Made by a program: the position numbers and the translations under genes
In this document: one piece after another, positions 1-9,029 of the stretch
Numbering within the stretch: position 1 is the first letter of the stretch
How the letters are laid out: each line of letters opens with the position of its first letter
From: Richelia sinica FACHB-800
GTDB taxonomy: Bacteria > Cyanobacteriota > Cyanobacteriia > Cyanobacteriales > Nostocaceae
Direction: 5' to 3'
Assembly: GCF_014698825.1 (NCBI RefSeq)
Contig: NZ_JACJTT010000004.1
Coordinates: forward strand, 1 to 64,000
Length of the DNA: 64,000 nucleotides
The notes under the pieces: generated by a model
Seen by the model: the letters and a program-made list of their open reading frames with translations, nothing else
Told to the model about the DNA's origin: nothing
The model's database searches: none

Positions 1-40
1 CTTCAGGATTGTTATGAATATACTCGACTATGTTGCTCAT
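1..40 (-). mobile_element. 5' end of a probable IS transposase gene (partial, runs off the window)
   Basis: An ATG at 38-40 on the minus strand opens a frame reading MSNIVEYIHNNPE up to the window edge. This resembles, from memory, the N-terminus of cyanobacterial IS5-type DDE transposases, which start with a similar short helix before the helix-turn-helix. Only 13 residues are visible, so the family is a guess. The context is the stronger argument: the frame starts 64 bases beyond the point where nrtC breaks off mid-domain, as expected for an IS inserted there in the same orientation. Confidence 0.5.
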
Positions 41-104
41 AATACCAGGTTACATATGCGATTTTATCTGGTTATATCATAATTTTATTCTTTTTCGGAG
101 ATGT
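41..104 (-). mobile_element. Probable left end of the inserted IS (terminal repeat and transposase leader)
   Basis: This is the 64-base stretch between the last nrtC codon and the presumed transposase start. On the minus strand it begins GACATCTCCGAAAAAG right after TATTA, which would fit a terminal inverted repeat next to a TTA (TNA) or TA target site, as IS5-family members often use. The other end of the element is outside the window, so neither the terminal repeat nor the target duplication can be confirmed. Confidence 0.4.
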
Positions 105-1352
105 CTAATAACGTAGTAATAAGTTGTGCATGGATGCAGGGTGAACTACCCCCATAGTGTGACGTTGGTCACGGGTGCGTAGCAGGTATTGTTTGAAATC
201 AGATAAGGTACGAACACCTTCGTCGTAGAAGCGTTTGGCTAAGGTGATGGCGTTACCATTTCTGGTCATAGTTAAGGATGTCACCACTGGTAGGGGTTGG
301 TTTTTATTCCCACCCAGAGATAACCACATGGGCATACCAGAAGGCATTTGGGCTGCATCTAAATAACCGCCACTCATACCATCAACAATACCGCGCCAGC
401 TGCTTTCCCGGACGAGATTCACCTCATCTAAACCATGCTTGGTGAAAAAGCCTTTTTCTTTGGCGATAGCTAGAGGGGCGCAAGCGGTGAGGGGGAGAAA
501 ACCTATTTCTAGGTTGACTTTTTCTAAACCATGACGGGAAATAGCTGCGGTTTTCCGGGCCCGGATTTTCTTGATGCGTTTTTGCTGGTTGAGGAAGTAA
601 ATCATTTCACTCCGCAAGCTGTAGTAGCTGGGGTGTTCTACAACTTCCATCCGCTTCCGGGGTCGGGGAATATCAACTTCGAGAATATCACCAATTTTGG
701 ATTCTGGGCCATTGGTCAACATGACAATTCTGTCAGACAACAGCACCGCTTCATCCACATCATGAGTTACCATGACTGCGGTGACTTGATTTTCTTCGCA
801 GATTTGCATTAATTGTTCTTGCAAATTACCACGAGTTAAAGCATCCAAAGCACCGAAGGGTTCATCTAATAGTAATAGTTTAGGACGAATGGCTAAGGCA
901 CGAGCGATCGCTACCCGTTGTTTTTGACCACCAGATAACATCCCTGGTTGTTTGTCAGCATGGGGACGTAAGCCCACCATATCTATATGTTTTTCAACAA
1001 TAGCCTTCCTCTCTCCCGCCGGCATACCGTTTAAAACAGAGTCTACAGCCAAGGCAATATTTTCTCTGACAGTCCGCCAAGGTAAAAGAGAATAGTTTTG
1101 GAAAACCACCATTCTATCTGGCCCTGGTCTGGTAATTCTTTGTCCTTCCAAAGTCACCAAACCATCTGTCGGTAAATCTAACCCAGCAATCATATTTAAC
1201 AGTGTCGATTTACCACAACCAGAGTGACCGATTAAGGAAACAAATTCACCTTTTTTAATTTGTAGATCAATACCTTTAAGAGCAATATATTGACCACCAC
1301 CGGTTAATTCAAAAACTTTATCAATTTGATCAACAGCAACAAATACAGACAT
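105..1352 (-). pseudogene. nrtC: Nitrate ABC transporter ATP-binding protein NrtC, C-terminally truncated
   Basis: NrtC is the larger ATPase of the NrtABCD nitrate/nitrite importer: an N-terminal ABC ATPase fused to an NrtA-like solute-binding domain that mediates ammonium-responsive inhibition of uptake. Here the ABC domain (about 1-255) is complete, with Walker A GHSGCGKST, signature LSGGQKQR and Walker B LLLLDEP. The NrtA-like domain starts near residue 280 ([20 protein letters not shown]) but stops at residue 415 after ASMHNLLLRY, where intact homologues of about 660 residues continue with WLAxGG (compare NrtA here, [12 protein letters not shown]). The stop lies at the junction with the presumed IS. 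The ATPase half could still work, but the regulatory half is lost and nrtD, normally next, is separated by the insertion. It follows nrtB by 120 bases. Confidence 0.88.
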
Positions 1353-1380
1353 AATTTTTAGTGATTGGTAAATGGTATTT

Positions 1381-1420
1381 AGTAATTAGTAATTGGTAAT
1401 TGGTAATTGGTAATTGGTGG
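1381..1420. repeat. Short tandem heptanucleotide repeat (TTGGTAA type)
   Basis: About five consecutive 7-base units of the TAATTGG/TAATTAG type lie in the nrtB-nrtC gap. Short tandemly repeated repetitive (STRR) heptamers are a known feature of heterocystous cyanobacterial genomes. No function is shown by the sequence. The array lengthens the spacer inside the operon. Confidence 0.8.
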
Positions 1421-1472
1421 TTATGAGTTGGCAATTATCCATCTCCATGCCACCAATTAACCGCTGTTTCAC

Positions 1473-2303
1473 TTATCTTTGTTCAGCAGGTAAAATCAAA
1501 GTTTGAATCCAAGCCATTAATTTATCTAACAGCAGACCCACAACACCGATATACACTAGAGCCAAAATAACTTCACTGACGCTATTATTTTGGTAAGCAT
1601 TCCAGATGAAGAAGCCAATGCCAACGATACCGGACATCACAATTTCTGCCGCAATAATCGCCAACCAAGCCAAACCAATGGCAATTCTTAAACCGGTGAA
1701 AATGTAGGGTAAGGCAGCAGGAATAAGAATGTTAATAAAGTATTCTTTGCGATTGAGTTGCAGAACTTTAGCAACGTTGTTGTAGTCCTGGGGAATTTGG
1801 GTAACACCTACCGCAGTGTTAATTAAAATTGGCCAAATGGCAGTGATGAAAATTACGAATAAAGCTGCTGGTTCGTTTTGGCGTAAGGCTGCCAAGGAAA
1901 TGGGCACCCAAGCCAAAGGTGGAACTGTTCTCAGCAATTGGAAAATTGGGTCTAAAGCCTTAGACATAGTTTGGTTAATCCCAATCAAAATGCCTAATGC
2001 AATCCCAACAATTGCCGCCAGAGTGTAACTAATAGCAACACGTTGGAGACTAGCAAAAATTTGCCAGAATAGCCCTTTGTCTGTACCACCTTTGTCATAG
2101 AAAGGATAAAGGATTAGAATCCAAGTATCTTGAACTACTTGTATTGGTCCCGGTAAAGTAGCGCCAGGAGTCCAGGCAAACAATTGCCAGACAGCTAAAA
2201 ATATAAGTATGGCAATTGCTGGGGGAACTAGATTAGGAAATTGTTTTTGTAGATTGTTCAGGAAACTATTGTCAAAACTAGGTCTTTTCTGCGCTATTGT
2301 CAT
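1473..2303 (-). CDS. nrtB: Nitrate ABC transporter permease NrtB
   Basis: Inner-membrane permease of the NrtABCD nitrate/nitrite transporter. The 276 residues have about six hydrophobic segments and the inner-membrane-component loop near residues 165-190 (LINTAVGVTQIPQDYNNVAKVL) that couples to the ATPases. Length and sequence match the SsuC/TauC/NrtB family. It lies 68 bases downstream of nrtA and 120 bases upstream of nrtC on the same strand, the standard cyanobacterial nrt order. Together with nrtA it appears intact, whereas nrtC does not. Confidence 0.93.
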   Translation of the reverse strand: MTIAQKRPSFDNSFLNNLQKQFPNLVPPAIAILIFLAVWQLFAWTPGATLPGPIQVVQDTWILILYPFYDKGGTDKGLFWQIFASLQRVAISYTLAAIVGIALGILIGINQTMSKALDPIFQLLRTVPPLAWVPISLAALRQNEPAALFVIFITAIWPILINTAVGVTQIPQDYNNVAKVLQLNRKEYFINILIPAALPYIFTGLRIAIGLAWLAIIAAEIVMSGIVGIGFFIWNAYQNNSVSEVILALVYIGVVGLLLDKLMAWIQTLILPAEQR

Positions 2304-2371
2304 GTTTTTTCACTCCTCTGATGATTATTTGTGAATAATTGGGTTAGAAATTCAACGGCAAATTGTGTTTC

Positions 2372-3748
2372 TTAAACGCTGACTTTTTTGATTTTCAAAC
2401 TCTTGAGATATTCTTCTGGTTTCTCTGGGTCAAACTTGATGCCATCAAAAAATTCTTCCACACCACGAGAAGTGTTAGTAGGAATATCAGCCGCAGGAAC
2501 TCCTAATTCCTTAGCTGCTTCTCTCCAAATATCTTCCCGGTTGACTTTCTTGATTAATTCCTTCGCTTTAGCTGCACCATTGGCAATGTAATCTTGTGGC
2601 AAGAATCCCCAACGCACGTTTTCTGTGATGAACCACAAATCATGGCTTTGATATGGGTAGGAAACACTACCTTTGCTGTCTTTCCAATAGTAAGCAGCCA
2701 TGGATTTATCATCTATTTTCCGTCCATCACCCATGTCATACTTGCCTTGGAAGGGGTCGGCTAAAATTTCTGGTGAAGATAAACCAAAATAATTTCTACC
2801 TGCGAGAATTTGTGCCGCTTCCTTGCGGTTTTCAAAGTTATCTAACCATTGCTGGGCTTCCATGATGCCTTTAAGTAGGGCTTTGGTGGCTTTGGGATGT
2901 TGATCAACCCAGTCACCACGCATAGCAAAATATTCTTCTGGATGATTTTTCCAAATCTCTGCGGTTAATGCCGCCATGAAGCCAATTTTGTCTGTTACCA
3001 AGCGATAAGGCCAGGGGTCGCCGGTACTGAAAGCATCCATTGTACCTGTTTTCATGTTGGCGACGGTTTGGGCCGCAGGTACGGTTAATAGTTTGACATC
3101 TGCGTCAGGGTCGATGCCACCTGCTGCTAACCAGTAACGAATCCACAAATCTTGGTTAACGTGGGGGAAGGTGAAGGCTGCGGTAAATGGTGTGGAAGAT
3201 TTGAGTTGACTGAATAGAGATTTAGCACCAGCCAGTTGTAAACTTATACCTTTACCTTGGTGTTTATTAGCGATCGCTATACCATTACCATGGGTAATTA
3301 GTTGAGCCAACACATACATGGGAATTGGTTTATTCCCTTTGGTAATCTTACCTTCTGTAATCAGGTGTGGCATGGGCATTTGCCATTGTCCACCATCAAT
3401 ACCACCACCAGCAGAACCAATTTCGACGTTATCCCGTGCAGAACCCCAAGAAGCTTGTTTAGAGAGATCAACATCGGTCATGCCATATTTGGCAAAGAAA
3501 CCTTTTTCTTTCGCAATAATTAAAGGTGCAGATTCAACAATGGGAATATATCCCAATTTAGCTTTGGTAATTTCTGGTTGTTGATCGGCACTCAGATTAG
3601 CGACTGGTTGGGCAGCTGGCTGTGTAGAACTGCCACCACCTGCTTCTGGTGGATTACCTAAACACCCTTTTAGTAATACGGCACTAGCAGAAACTCCAGC
3701 TGTTAGAATGAATTTACGGCGAGAAATTTGGTTAAAAAATTCAGTCAT
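2372..3748 (-). CDS. nrtA: Nitrate/nitrite-binding lipoprotein NrtA
   Basis: Periplasmic substrate-binding protein anchored to the plasma membrane as a lipoprotein. It delivers nitrate and nitrite to NrtB. The N-terminus has a twin-arginine-like motif (SRRKFI, residues 9-14), a hydrophobic stretch and a lipobox LKGC with the acylated Cys at 29. The following Ser/Gly/Pro-rich linker leads into the NrtA/CmpA-type binding domain (about 60-445). The 458 residues are a normal length. AAGGAG lies just upstream of the ATG (forward 3753-3758 region), supporting the start. First gene of the visible operon. In many relatives nirA precedes nrtA, but no nirA is found here. Confidence 0.94.
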   Translation of the reverse strand: MTEFFNQISRRKFILTAGVSASAVLLKGCLGNPPEAGGGSSTQPAAQPVANLSADQQPEITKAKLGYIPIVESAPLIIAKEKGFFAKYGMTDVDLSKQASWGSARDNVEIGSAGGGIDGGQWQMPMPHLITEGKITKGNKPIPMYVLAQLITHGNGIAIANKHQGKGISLQLAGAKSLFSQLKSSTPFTAAFTFPHVNQDLWIRYWLAAGGIDPDADVKLLTVPAAQTVANMKTGTMDAFSTGDPWPYRLVTDKIGFMAALTAEIWKNHPEEYFAMRGDWVDQHPKATKALLKGIMEAQQWLDNFENRKEAAQILAGRNYFGLSSPEILADPFQGKYDMGDGRKIDDKSMAAYYWKDSKGSVSYPYQSHDLWFITENVRWGFLPQDYIANGAAKAKELIKKVNREDIWREAAKELGVPAADIPTNTSRGVEEFFDGIKFDPEKPEEYLKSLKIKKVSV

Positions 3749-4655
3749 AAAATCTCCTTAAGTTGGCAATTTTATTTTTTAGGCATGAAAAAGAGAGCAA
3801 GATTAATTAGATAATGCTTGCCATTTCATTAACTATATTTAGAGCAGCAAAATCGCATTTTCTGAAAGAAAATGGCTGATTTCTCTATGGGAACAAAATT
3901 GACATTAATTTTAGGTAATTTAGGAAATCACCTGTTTGCATCATAGCGGTGTAGGCACGATAAAACCTAGCTACAGACTTATCAGACTGTTTGTTGTTTT
4001 CCTTTTGCCTGCTATAGATGATTTGACTAACTCAGTGTGATGAAGCAGCACCACTTAAGTAGTTGAAATAAGTTTACAGTCTTTCGAGAGAAATTGGTTC
4101 ATTCTCAATCAGTAAATATTAAATAAATATTGGATTAGACATATAAGTAAAAACTTATATAAGACCGGAAAAATTAGCCCACTTTATTGATGGATTGACT
4201 TAACTCTATCATCAACATTATTCGAGATAATGGTTGATAGGTTTTTTAGGTGAATTTAGTATTGATCAAATGCAATATATAGATAAAATCCAATGTAATA
4301 GACTTAATCAAGGCAATAAATATAGATAAAAATCATAGTAACTATCGTTTAAATTGATAAATATCTACCTTTACCTTGGAAAACAGCTAGGGATCAACTT
4401 GAATTCAGACTCAGACTATTGATTAAAGGGTTTGCAAAAACCTATCAATATTTTTTGTTCCAGATGTGGGTAGTAGAGTTACCACCATCTGGCATTAATT
4501 GGGACAGTGTTCTATGCCTAAAGACATAGGGGTTTTGTTATCAAAGGTGAAGAAAGATTTATTGGCCTAAATTAGCCCTTGATTTTCATTAGACTATAGG
4601 CATCAAGTCAAGATTTGTATATTGTCAAACGTAACACCTTGACATTTAAACTCAG
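3749..4655. other. Long intergenic region between nrtA and the chemotaxis-fusion kinase
   Basis: About 900 AT-rich bases with no credible gene on either strand. It must carry the divergent promoters of the nrt operon and of the kinase gene at 4656. I looked for a canonical NtcA site (GTA, eight bases, TAC) and found none, so nitrogen control of nrtA cannot be read directly from this region. Confidence 0.6.
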
Positions 4656-7600
4656 GTGCATGTCATGAACTCTAGTCCGTCTGATGGGGAATCTCCAGAC
4701 AATGACTCTTTGTCCAAAGTAGCCACCCCAGCGCAGCAGAATAAAGAGAAGGAATTATTTCCAATTGTCGGCATAGGCGCTTCTGCTGGTGGATTGGAGG
4801 CTTTCACACAGCTATTGAGCCATTTGCCAACTGATACTGGTATGGGATTTGTGTTAGTACAACATATGAATCCCCGGCAAAAAAGTATGTTGACAGAAAT
4901 ACTTTCCCGGACAACCCAGATGCCGGTAACTGAAGCCGAAGATGGGATGCAAGTGCAACCGAATCATGTGTATGTGATTCCGCCCAATGCCACAATGACC
5001 ATAGCAGCAGGGAAACTGAAACTTAAGCCGCGTGAGAAGACTTACGGGATATCAATGACTGTTGATAGTTTCTTTTTTTCCTTGGCGGAAGCGATGGGAA
5101 GTAAAGCTATTGGTGTTGTCCTATCGGGTGGTGATGGAGATGGTGCTAGAGGTTTAGAAACCATCAAGGCCGCAGGAGGTATTACCTTTGCCCAATGTGA
5201 GGAATCAGCAAAAGTTAGTAGTATGCCGAATACTGCTGTAGCCTCTGGTTATGTAGACTTTATCCTCACCCCCCAACAAATTGCCCAAGAACTAGCAAAC
5301 ATCAGCCGTCATCCCTACGTCAACCACCCCATACTGATCAAAGCAGCGGAAGTGATGCCACAAAGCACAGATGCGCTATCAACAATTTTTCATCTGCTGC
5401 GGGCGGCTACAGGTGTTGACTTTAGCCATTACAAGCAGACTACTCTGAAGCGGCGGATTCTGCGACGAATGGTTTTGTATCGGTTAGATAAGCTAGAGGA
5501 TTACGCTCAGTATCTCCAGAATAACCCAGCGGAAGTGACGGCGCTATATCAGGATGTGCTGATTACTGTCACCAGTTTTTTCCGAGACTGGGAAGCATTT
5601 GAAGCTTTGAAAACCAAAGTATTTCCGGTTCTGGCTGAGGGACGCAGGCCGGATTCACCCTTCCGCATTTGGGTAGCAGGATGTTCAACAGGTGAGGAAG
5701 CTTACTCAATTGCCATCTGCTTACTGGAATTTTTGAGCAAGCAGGGGATCAATATCCCCATCCAGATTTTTGCCACGGATATCAATGAGGTGGCGATTGA
5801 GAAAGCCAGAAGCGGTATCTATAAGCCCAGCCAAGTTGCAGATATCTCTCCTGAACGTTTAGGGCGTTTCTTTGTGCAGGTAGAGGGTGGTTACCAAATT
5901 AGCAAGCCAGTGCGGGAACTGTGTGTTTTTGCCAGACAAAACCTCATTAGTGATCCGCCTTTTTCTCGACTGGATCTAATTACTTGTCGCAATGTACTTA
6001 TTTATTTAAGTTCTGCGGTACAGAAGAAAGTAATGCCTATCTTCCATTATGGACTCAAGCCCATTGGCTTTTTGATGTTAGGTACTTCTGAAACAGTAGG
6101 CGAGTTTTCTGACTTATTTACACTGCTAGATAAAAAATACAAGATTTATTCCCGGAAAATGGCACCTGGAAGGCTGGTCATTGAGCTAGTAACCAGCAAC
6201 TATCCTTTGGAAACGATAAAACGGCAACTGCCAGTTAGTGAGGTTAGTAGGGATGGTTTAGAAATACAGAAACAGGCTGACCAGATTGTAATCAACCAAT
6301 ACGCCCCTGTGGGTGTGATTGTTAATAGCGACCTAGAGATTTTGCAGTTTCGCGGACAGACCAGTTCCTATCTAGAACCTGCACCGGGCAGACCCAGTTT
6401 TAATTTGCTGAAAATGGCTAAGGAAGAATTGCGTCTGGAGTTACGCACTGCTATTCATCAAGCTAAAAGGCAAGAGTCAGTAGTCAAAAGGGAAGGTATA
6501 GAAGTTAGACGGGATAATCAGGTGAGGCTGGTTAGTTTTGATGTAATTCCATTTAAACCCCAAGGGGCAGAGGAATACTACTTTTTAGTTCTGTTTGAGG
6601 AAAGTTTGGAGTTAGTCACTCCTGTACCAGAGGTCATTAGAGACGGTGCAGAGTTGGAAAGTGAAGGTGTGAATTTAAATGAGTTTGAGCAGAGACAAAA
6701 AGCTAGTTATCAGAAAGAAATATCCTTACTTCAACAGGATTTAGCCAGCACTAGGGACTATCTGCAATCTATTATTGAGGAGCAGCAATCTACTAATCAA
6801 GACTTGAGAGCAGCCAACGAAGAAATTCTCTCTAGTAACGAAGAATTACAAAGTACGAATGAGGAACTAGAAACTGCAAAGGAAGAAATTCAGGCTACGA
6901 ATGAAGAATTAAGCACGATTAACGACGAATTACAAAGACGGAATCTGGAATCAACTCAGGTGAGCAATGACTTGCAAAATCTCCTCAGTAGTATCAATAT
7001 TCCGATTCTGATGGTAGGAGGTGAGTTACAGATTCGCCGCTTTACTCCAGCATCTGGGGACATTTTCAATCTGATTCCCACGGATGTGGGGCGGTCGTTA
7101 AGTGATATTAAGCATAAATTAAATATCCCTGATTTAGAAGCACAAATCTTAGAGGTGATTAGCACCCTAAATTTGAAAACTCAGGAAGTTCAAGACCAAG
7201 ATGGCCACTGGTATGATCTGCGAATCCGCCCCTATCGGACCATAGATCACAAAATTGATGGTGCTGTGGTAGTTTTAGTGGACATTCATGCCCTGAAGCA
7301 AAGTGCCGAGGAACTCAGAGAATCCCGTGATTATGCAGAAGCGATTGTGGGTACTGTACGGCAATCTTTAGTGGTGCTGGATCTCAATTTACGGGTGGTG
7401 ACAGCTAATCAATTTTTCTATGACACCTTTATGGTGGTGCGAGAAGAAACAGAAAATTGCCTGATTTATGAAATTGGGAATGGGCAGTGGAATATTCCCC
7501 AGTTGCGATCGCTCTTAGAAGACATTCTTCCCCGCCAATCCCAGTTTCAAGATTTGGAAGTGGAGCATACATTTGAGCAAATCGGTCACAAAATCATGCG

Positions 7601-8939
7601 CCTCAATGCGCGGAAAATGCCACAAATAAGCGATCGCTCACTGATTCTTTTGGCAATTGAGGATATCACTCAGCAGAAGCAGTTAGAAGCAGAACGTACT
7701 CATCTTCTCGGTCAAGAGCAGTCAGCCCGTGCTGCGGCAGAAACAGCCAACCGCGCTAAGGATGAATTTTTATCGATTCTCTCCCATGAGTTGCGAAATC
7801 CGCTGAATTCTCTAATGGGGTGGACTCAGTTGCTACTGAATAAACAACTAGATGAAGCTACAACTCATCAGGCATTGGCAGCAATTGAGCGTGGTGCTAA
7901 GGCTCAAAACCTACTGATTGGGGATTTGTTGGATATTTCGCGCATTAGCACCGGTAGGTTTCATTTGGATGCCCAAACCATTGAACTTGTGCCTGTGATT
8001 GAGGCCGCCATGGAAATTGTGCATCTGGCCGCAGCAGCGAAAAATATTCACATTGAATCAAGATTAGATTCTTCACCCAGAACTTTAGTCGGAGATCCAA
8101 TTCGCATCCAGCAGGTAATGTGGAATTTACTTTCTAACTCGATTAAATTTACGCCACGGGGGGGCAGAATTGATGTTACCTTAGACTACACTGATTTCCA
8201 AGCAGAGATTCAAGTAAAGGACACTGGAATAGGCATCGGTGCAGACTTTCTCCCCTTTGTGTTTGAACGGTTCCGTCAAACTGATGGCAGCAGAAGCAAA
8301 TCAAATCCGGGATTGGGACTGGGCTTGTCGATTGTGCGTCATTTGGTAGAACTCCACGGAGGCACAGTGACGGTAGAAAGTCCAGGTGTGGGGCAAGGTA
8401 CAACTTTTACTGTCAAACTACCTCTGCAAACTAACCTCCAAGTAAGTGAAGTAGGAATAGAACCTGCTATAGAACCTACTATAGAACCTACTGCCACCTC
8501 CACTTCCCTGACTCCCCCACCTTCCCCAACCTCTTGCCCATCCTTGGCAGGTCTGCGGGTGCTGATTGTCGATGATGAACCAGATATCCGCACCTTATTC
8601 CACATTGTGCTGGAAGAGTGTGCAGTAGAAGTAACAGAGGCTGGATCTGCAAGGGAAGCACTATCAATACTCACAGCTAACCCTGGTAGTTTTGATGTAC
8701 TCTTATCTGATATCGGTCTACCGTTGGAGGATGGTTACGCATTGATTCGGCAAGTGCGATCGCTCAGTCCTGAAGCAGGAGGACAAATTCCCGCTGCGGC
8801 ACTAACTGCCTATGCTGGGGATACAGAAGAAGCAGAGGCTGTGGCCGCTGGATTTCAAATGCATCTGACTAAACCCATCGAAGCTCCTCAATTGATATCT
8901 GTAATCGCTTCCTTGGCAGGACGGGTGAGACATGAATGA
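4656..8939 (+). CDS. CheB-CheR-PAS hybrid histidine kinase with C-terminal receiver
   Basis: A 1427-residue signalling fusion. Domains in order: CheB methylesterase (about 35-225; GASAGG with Ser43, LVQHMN, GGDGDGARG carrying the triad), CheR methyltransferase (about 235-500; SAM loop VAGCSTGEEA near 340), a long coiled coil rich in NEEL/STNEEL repeats (about 680-770), two PAS-like regions (about 775-1010), HisKA with phosphoacceptor His1044 (SHELRNP), HATPase_c (about 1140-1262; N box WNLLSNSIKFTP, DTGIGI, GLGLGLSIV), and a receiver with Asp1352 (SDIGLP). CheB lacks its usual N-terminal receiver. No chemoreceptor or che operon is nearby, so it probably senses a signal and passes phosphate to its own receiver or an unlinked regulator; what the methyl-modification domains act on is unknown. 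An alternative start is Met4. Confidence 0.93.
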   Translation: MHVMNSSPSDGESPDNDSLSKVATPAQQNKEKELFPIVGIGASAGGLEAFTQLLSHLPTDTGMGFVLVQHMNPRQKSMLTEILSRTTQMPVTEAEDGMQVQPNHVYVIPPNATMTIAAGKLKLKPREKTYGISMTVDSFFFSLAEAMGSKAIGVVLSGGDGDGARGLETIKAAGGITFAQCEESAKVSSMPNTAVASGYVDFILTPQQIAQELANISRHPYVNHPILIKAAEVMPQSTDALSTIFHLLRAATGVDFSHYKQTTLKRRILRRMVLYRLDKLEDYAQYLQNNPAEVTALYQDVLITVTSFFRDWEAFEALKTKVFPVLAEGRRPDSPFRIWVAGCSTGEEAYSIAICLLEFLSKQGINIPIQIFATDINEVAIEKARSGIYKPSQVADISPERLGRFFVQVEGGYQISKPVRELCVFARQNLISDPPFSRLDLITCRNVLIYLSSAVQKKVMPIFHYGLKPIGFLMLGTSETVGEFSDLFTLLDKKYKIYSRKMAPGRLVIELVTSNYPLETIKRQLPVSEVSRDGLEIQKQADQIVINQYAPVGVIVNSDLEILQFRGQTSSYLEPAPGRPSFNLLKMAKEELRLELRTAIHQAKRQESVVKREGIEVRRDNQVRLVSFDVIPFKPQGAEEYYFLVLFEESLELVTPVPEVIRDGAELESEGVNLNEFEQRQKASYQKEISLLQQDLASTRDYLQSIIEEQQSTNQDLRAANEEILSSNEELQSTNEELETAKEEIQATNEELSTINDELQRRNLESTQVSNDLQNLLSSINIPILMVGGELQIRRFTPASGDIFNLIPTDVGRSLSDIKHKLNIPDLEAQILEVISTLNLKTQEVQDQDGHWYDLRIRPYRTIDHKIDGAVVVLVDIHALKQSAEELRESRDYAEAIVGTVRQSLVVLDLNLRVVTANQFFYDTFMVVREETENCLIYEIGNGQWNIPQLRSLLEDILPRQSQFQDLEVEHTFEQIGHKIMRLNARKMPQISDRSLILLAIEDITQQKQLEAERTHLLGQEQSARAAAETANRAKDEFLSILSHELRNPLNSLMGWTQLLLNKQLDEATTHQALAAIERGAKAQNLLIGDLLDISRISTGRFHLDAQTIELVPVIEAAMEIVHLAAAAKNIHIESRLDSSPRTLVGDPIRIQQVMWNLLSNSIKFTPRGGRIDVTLDYTDFQAEIQVKDTGIGIGADFLPFVFERFRQTDGSRSKSNPGLGLGLSIVRHLVELHGGTVTVESPGVGQGTTFTVKLPLQTNLQVSEVGIEPAIEPTIEPTATSTSLTPPPSPTSCPSLAGLRVLIVDDEPDIRTLFHIVLEECAVEVTEAGSAREALSILTANPGSFDVLLSDIGLPLEDGYALIRQVRSLSPEAGGQIPAAALTAYAGDTEEAEAVAAGFQMHLTKPIEAPQLISVIASLAGRVRHE

Positions 8940-9029
8940 GGAATGAAGAGGCAATATCCAAGAACTTGGGAGTTTCTCAGGAATTTGGGCTGGTATGATA
9001 CCAACCCCATCAGGTAGAACACTTTATGT

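Noticed and set aside
3749-4100. NtcA-binding site upstream of nrtA
   Set aside because: No GTA-N8-TAC match was found; the nearest GTA/TAC pairs have the wrong spacing.
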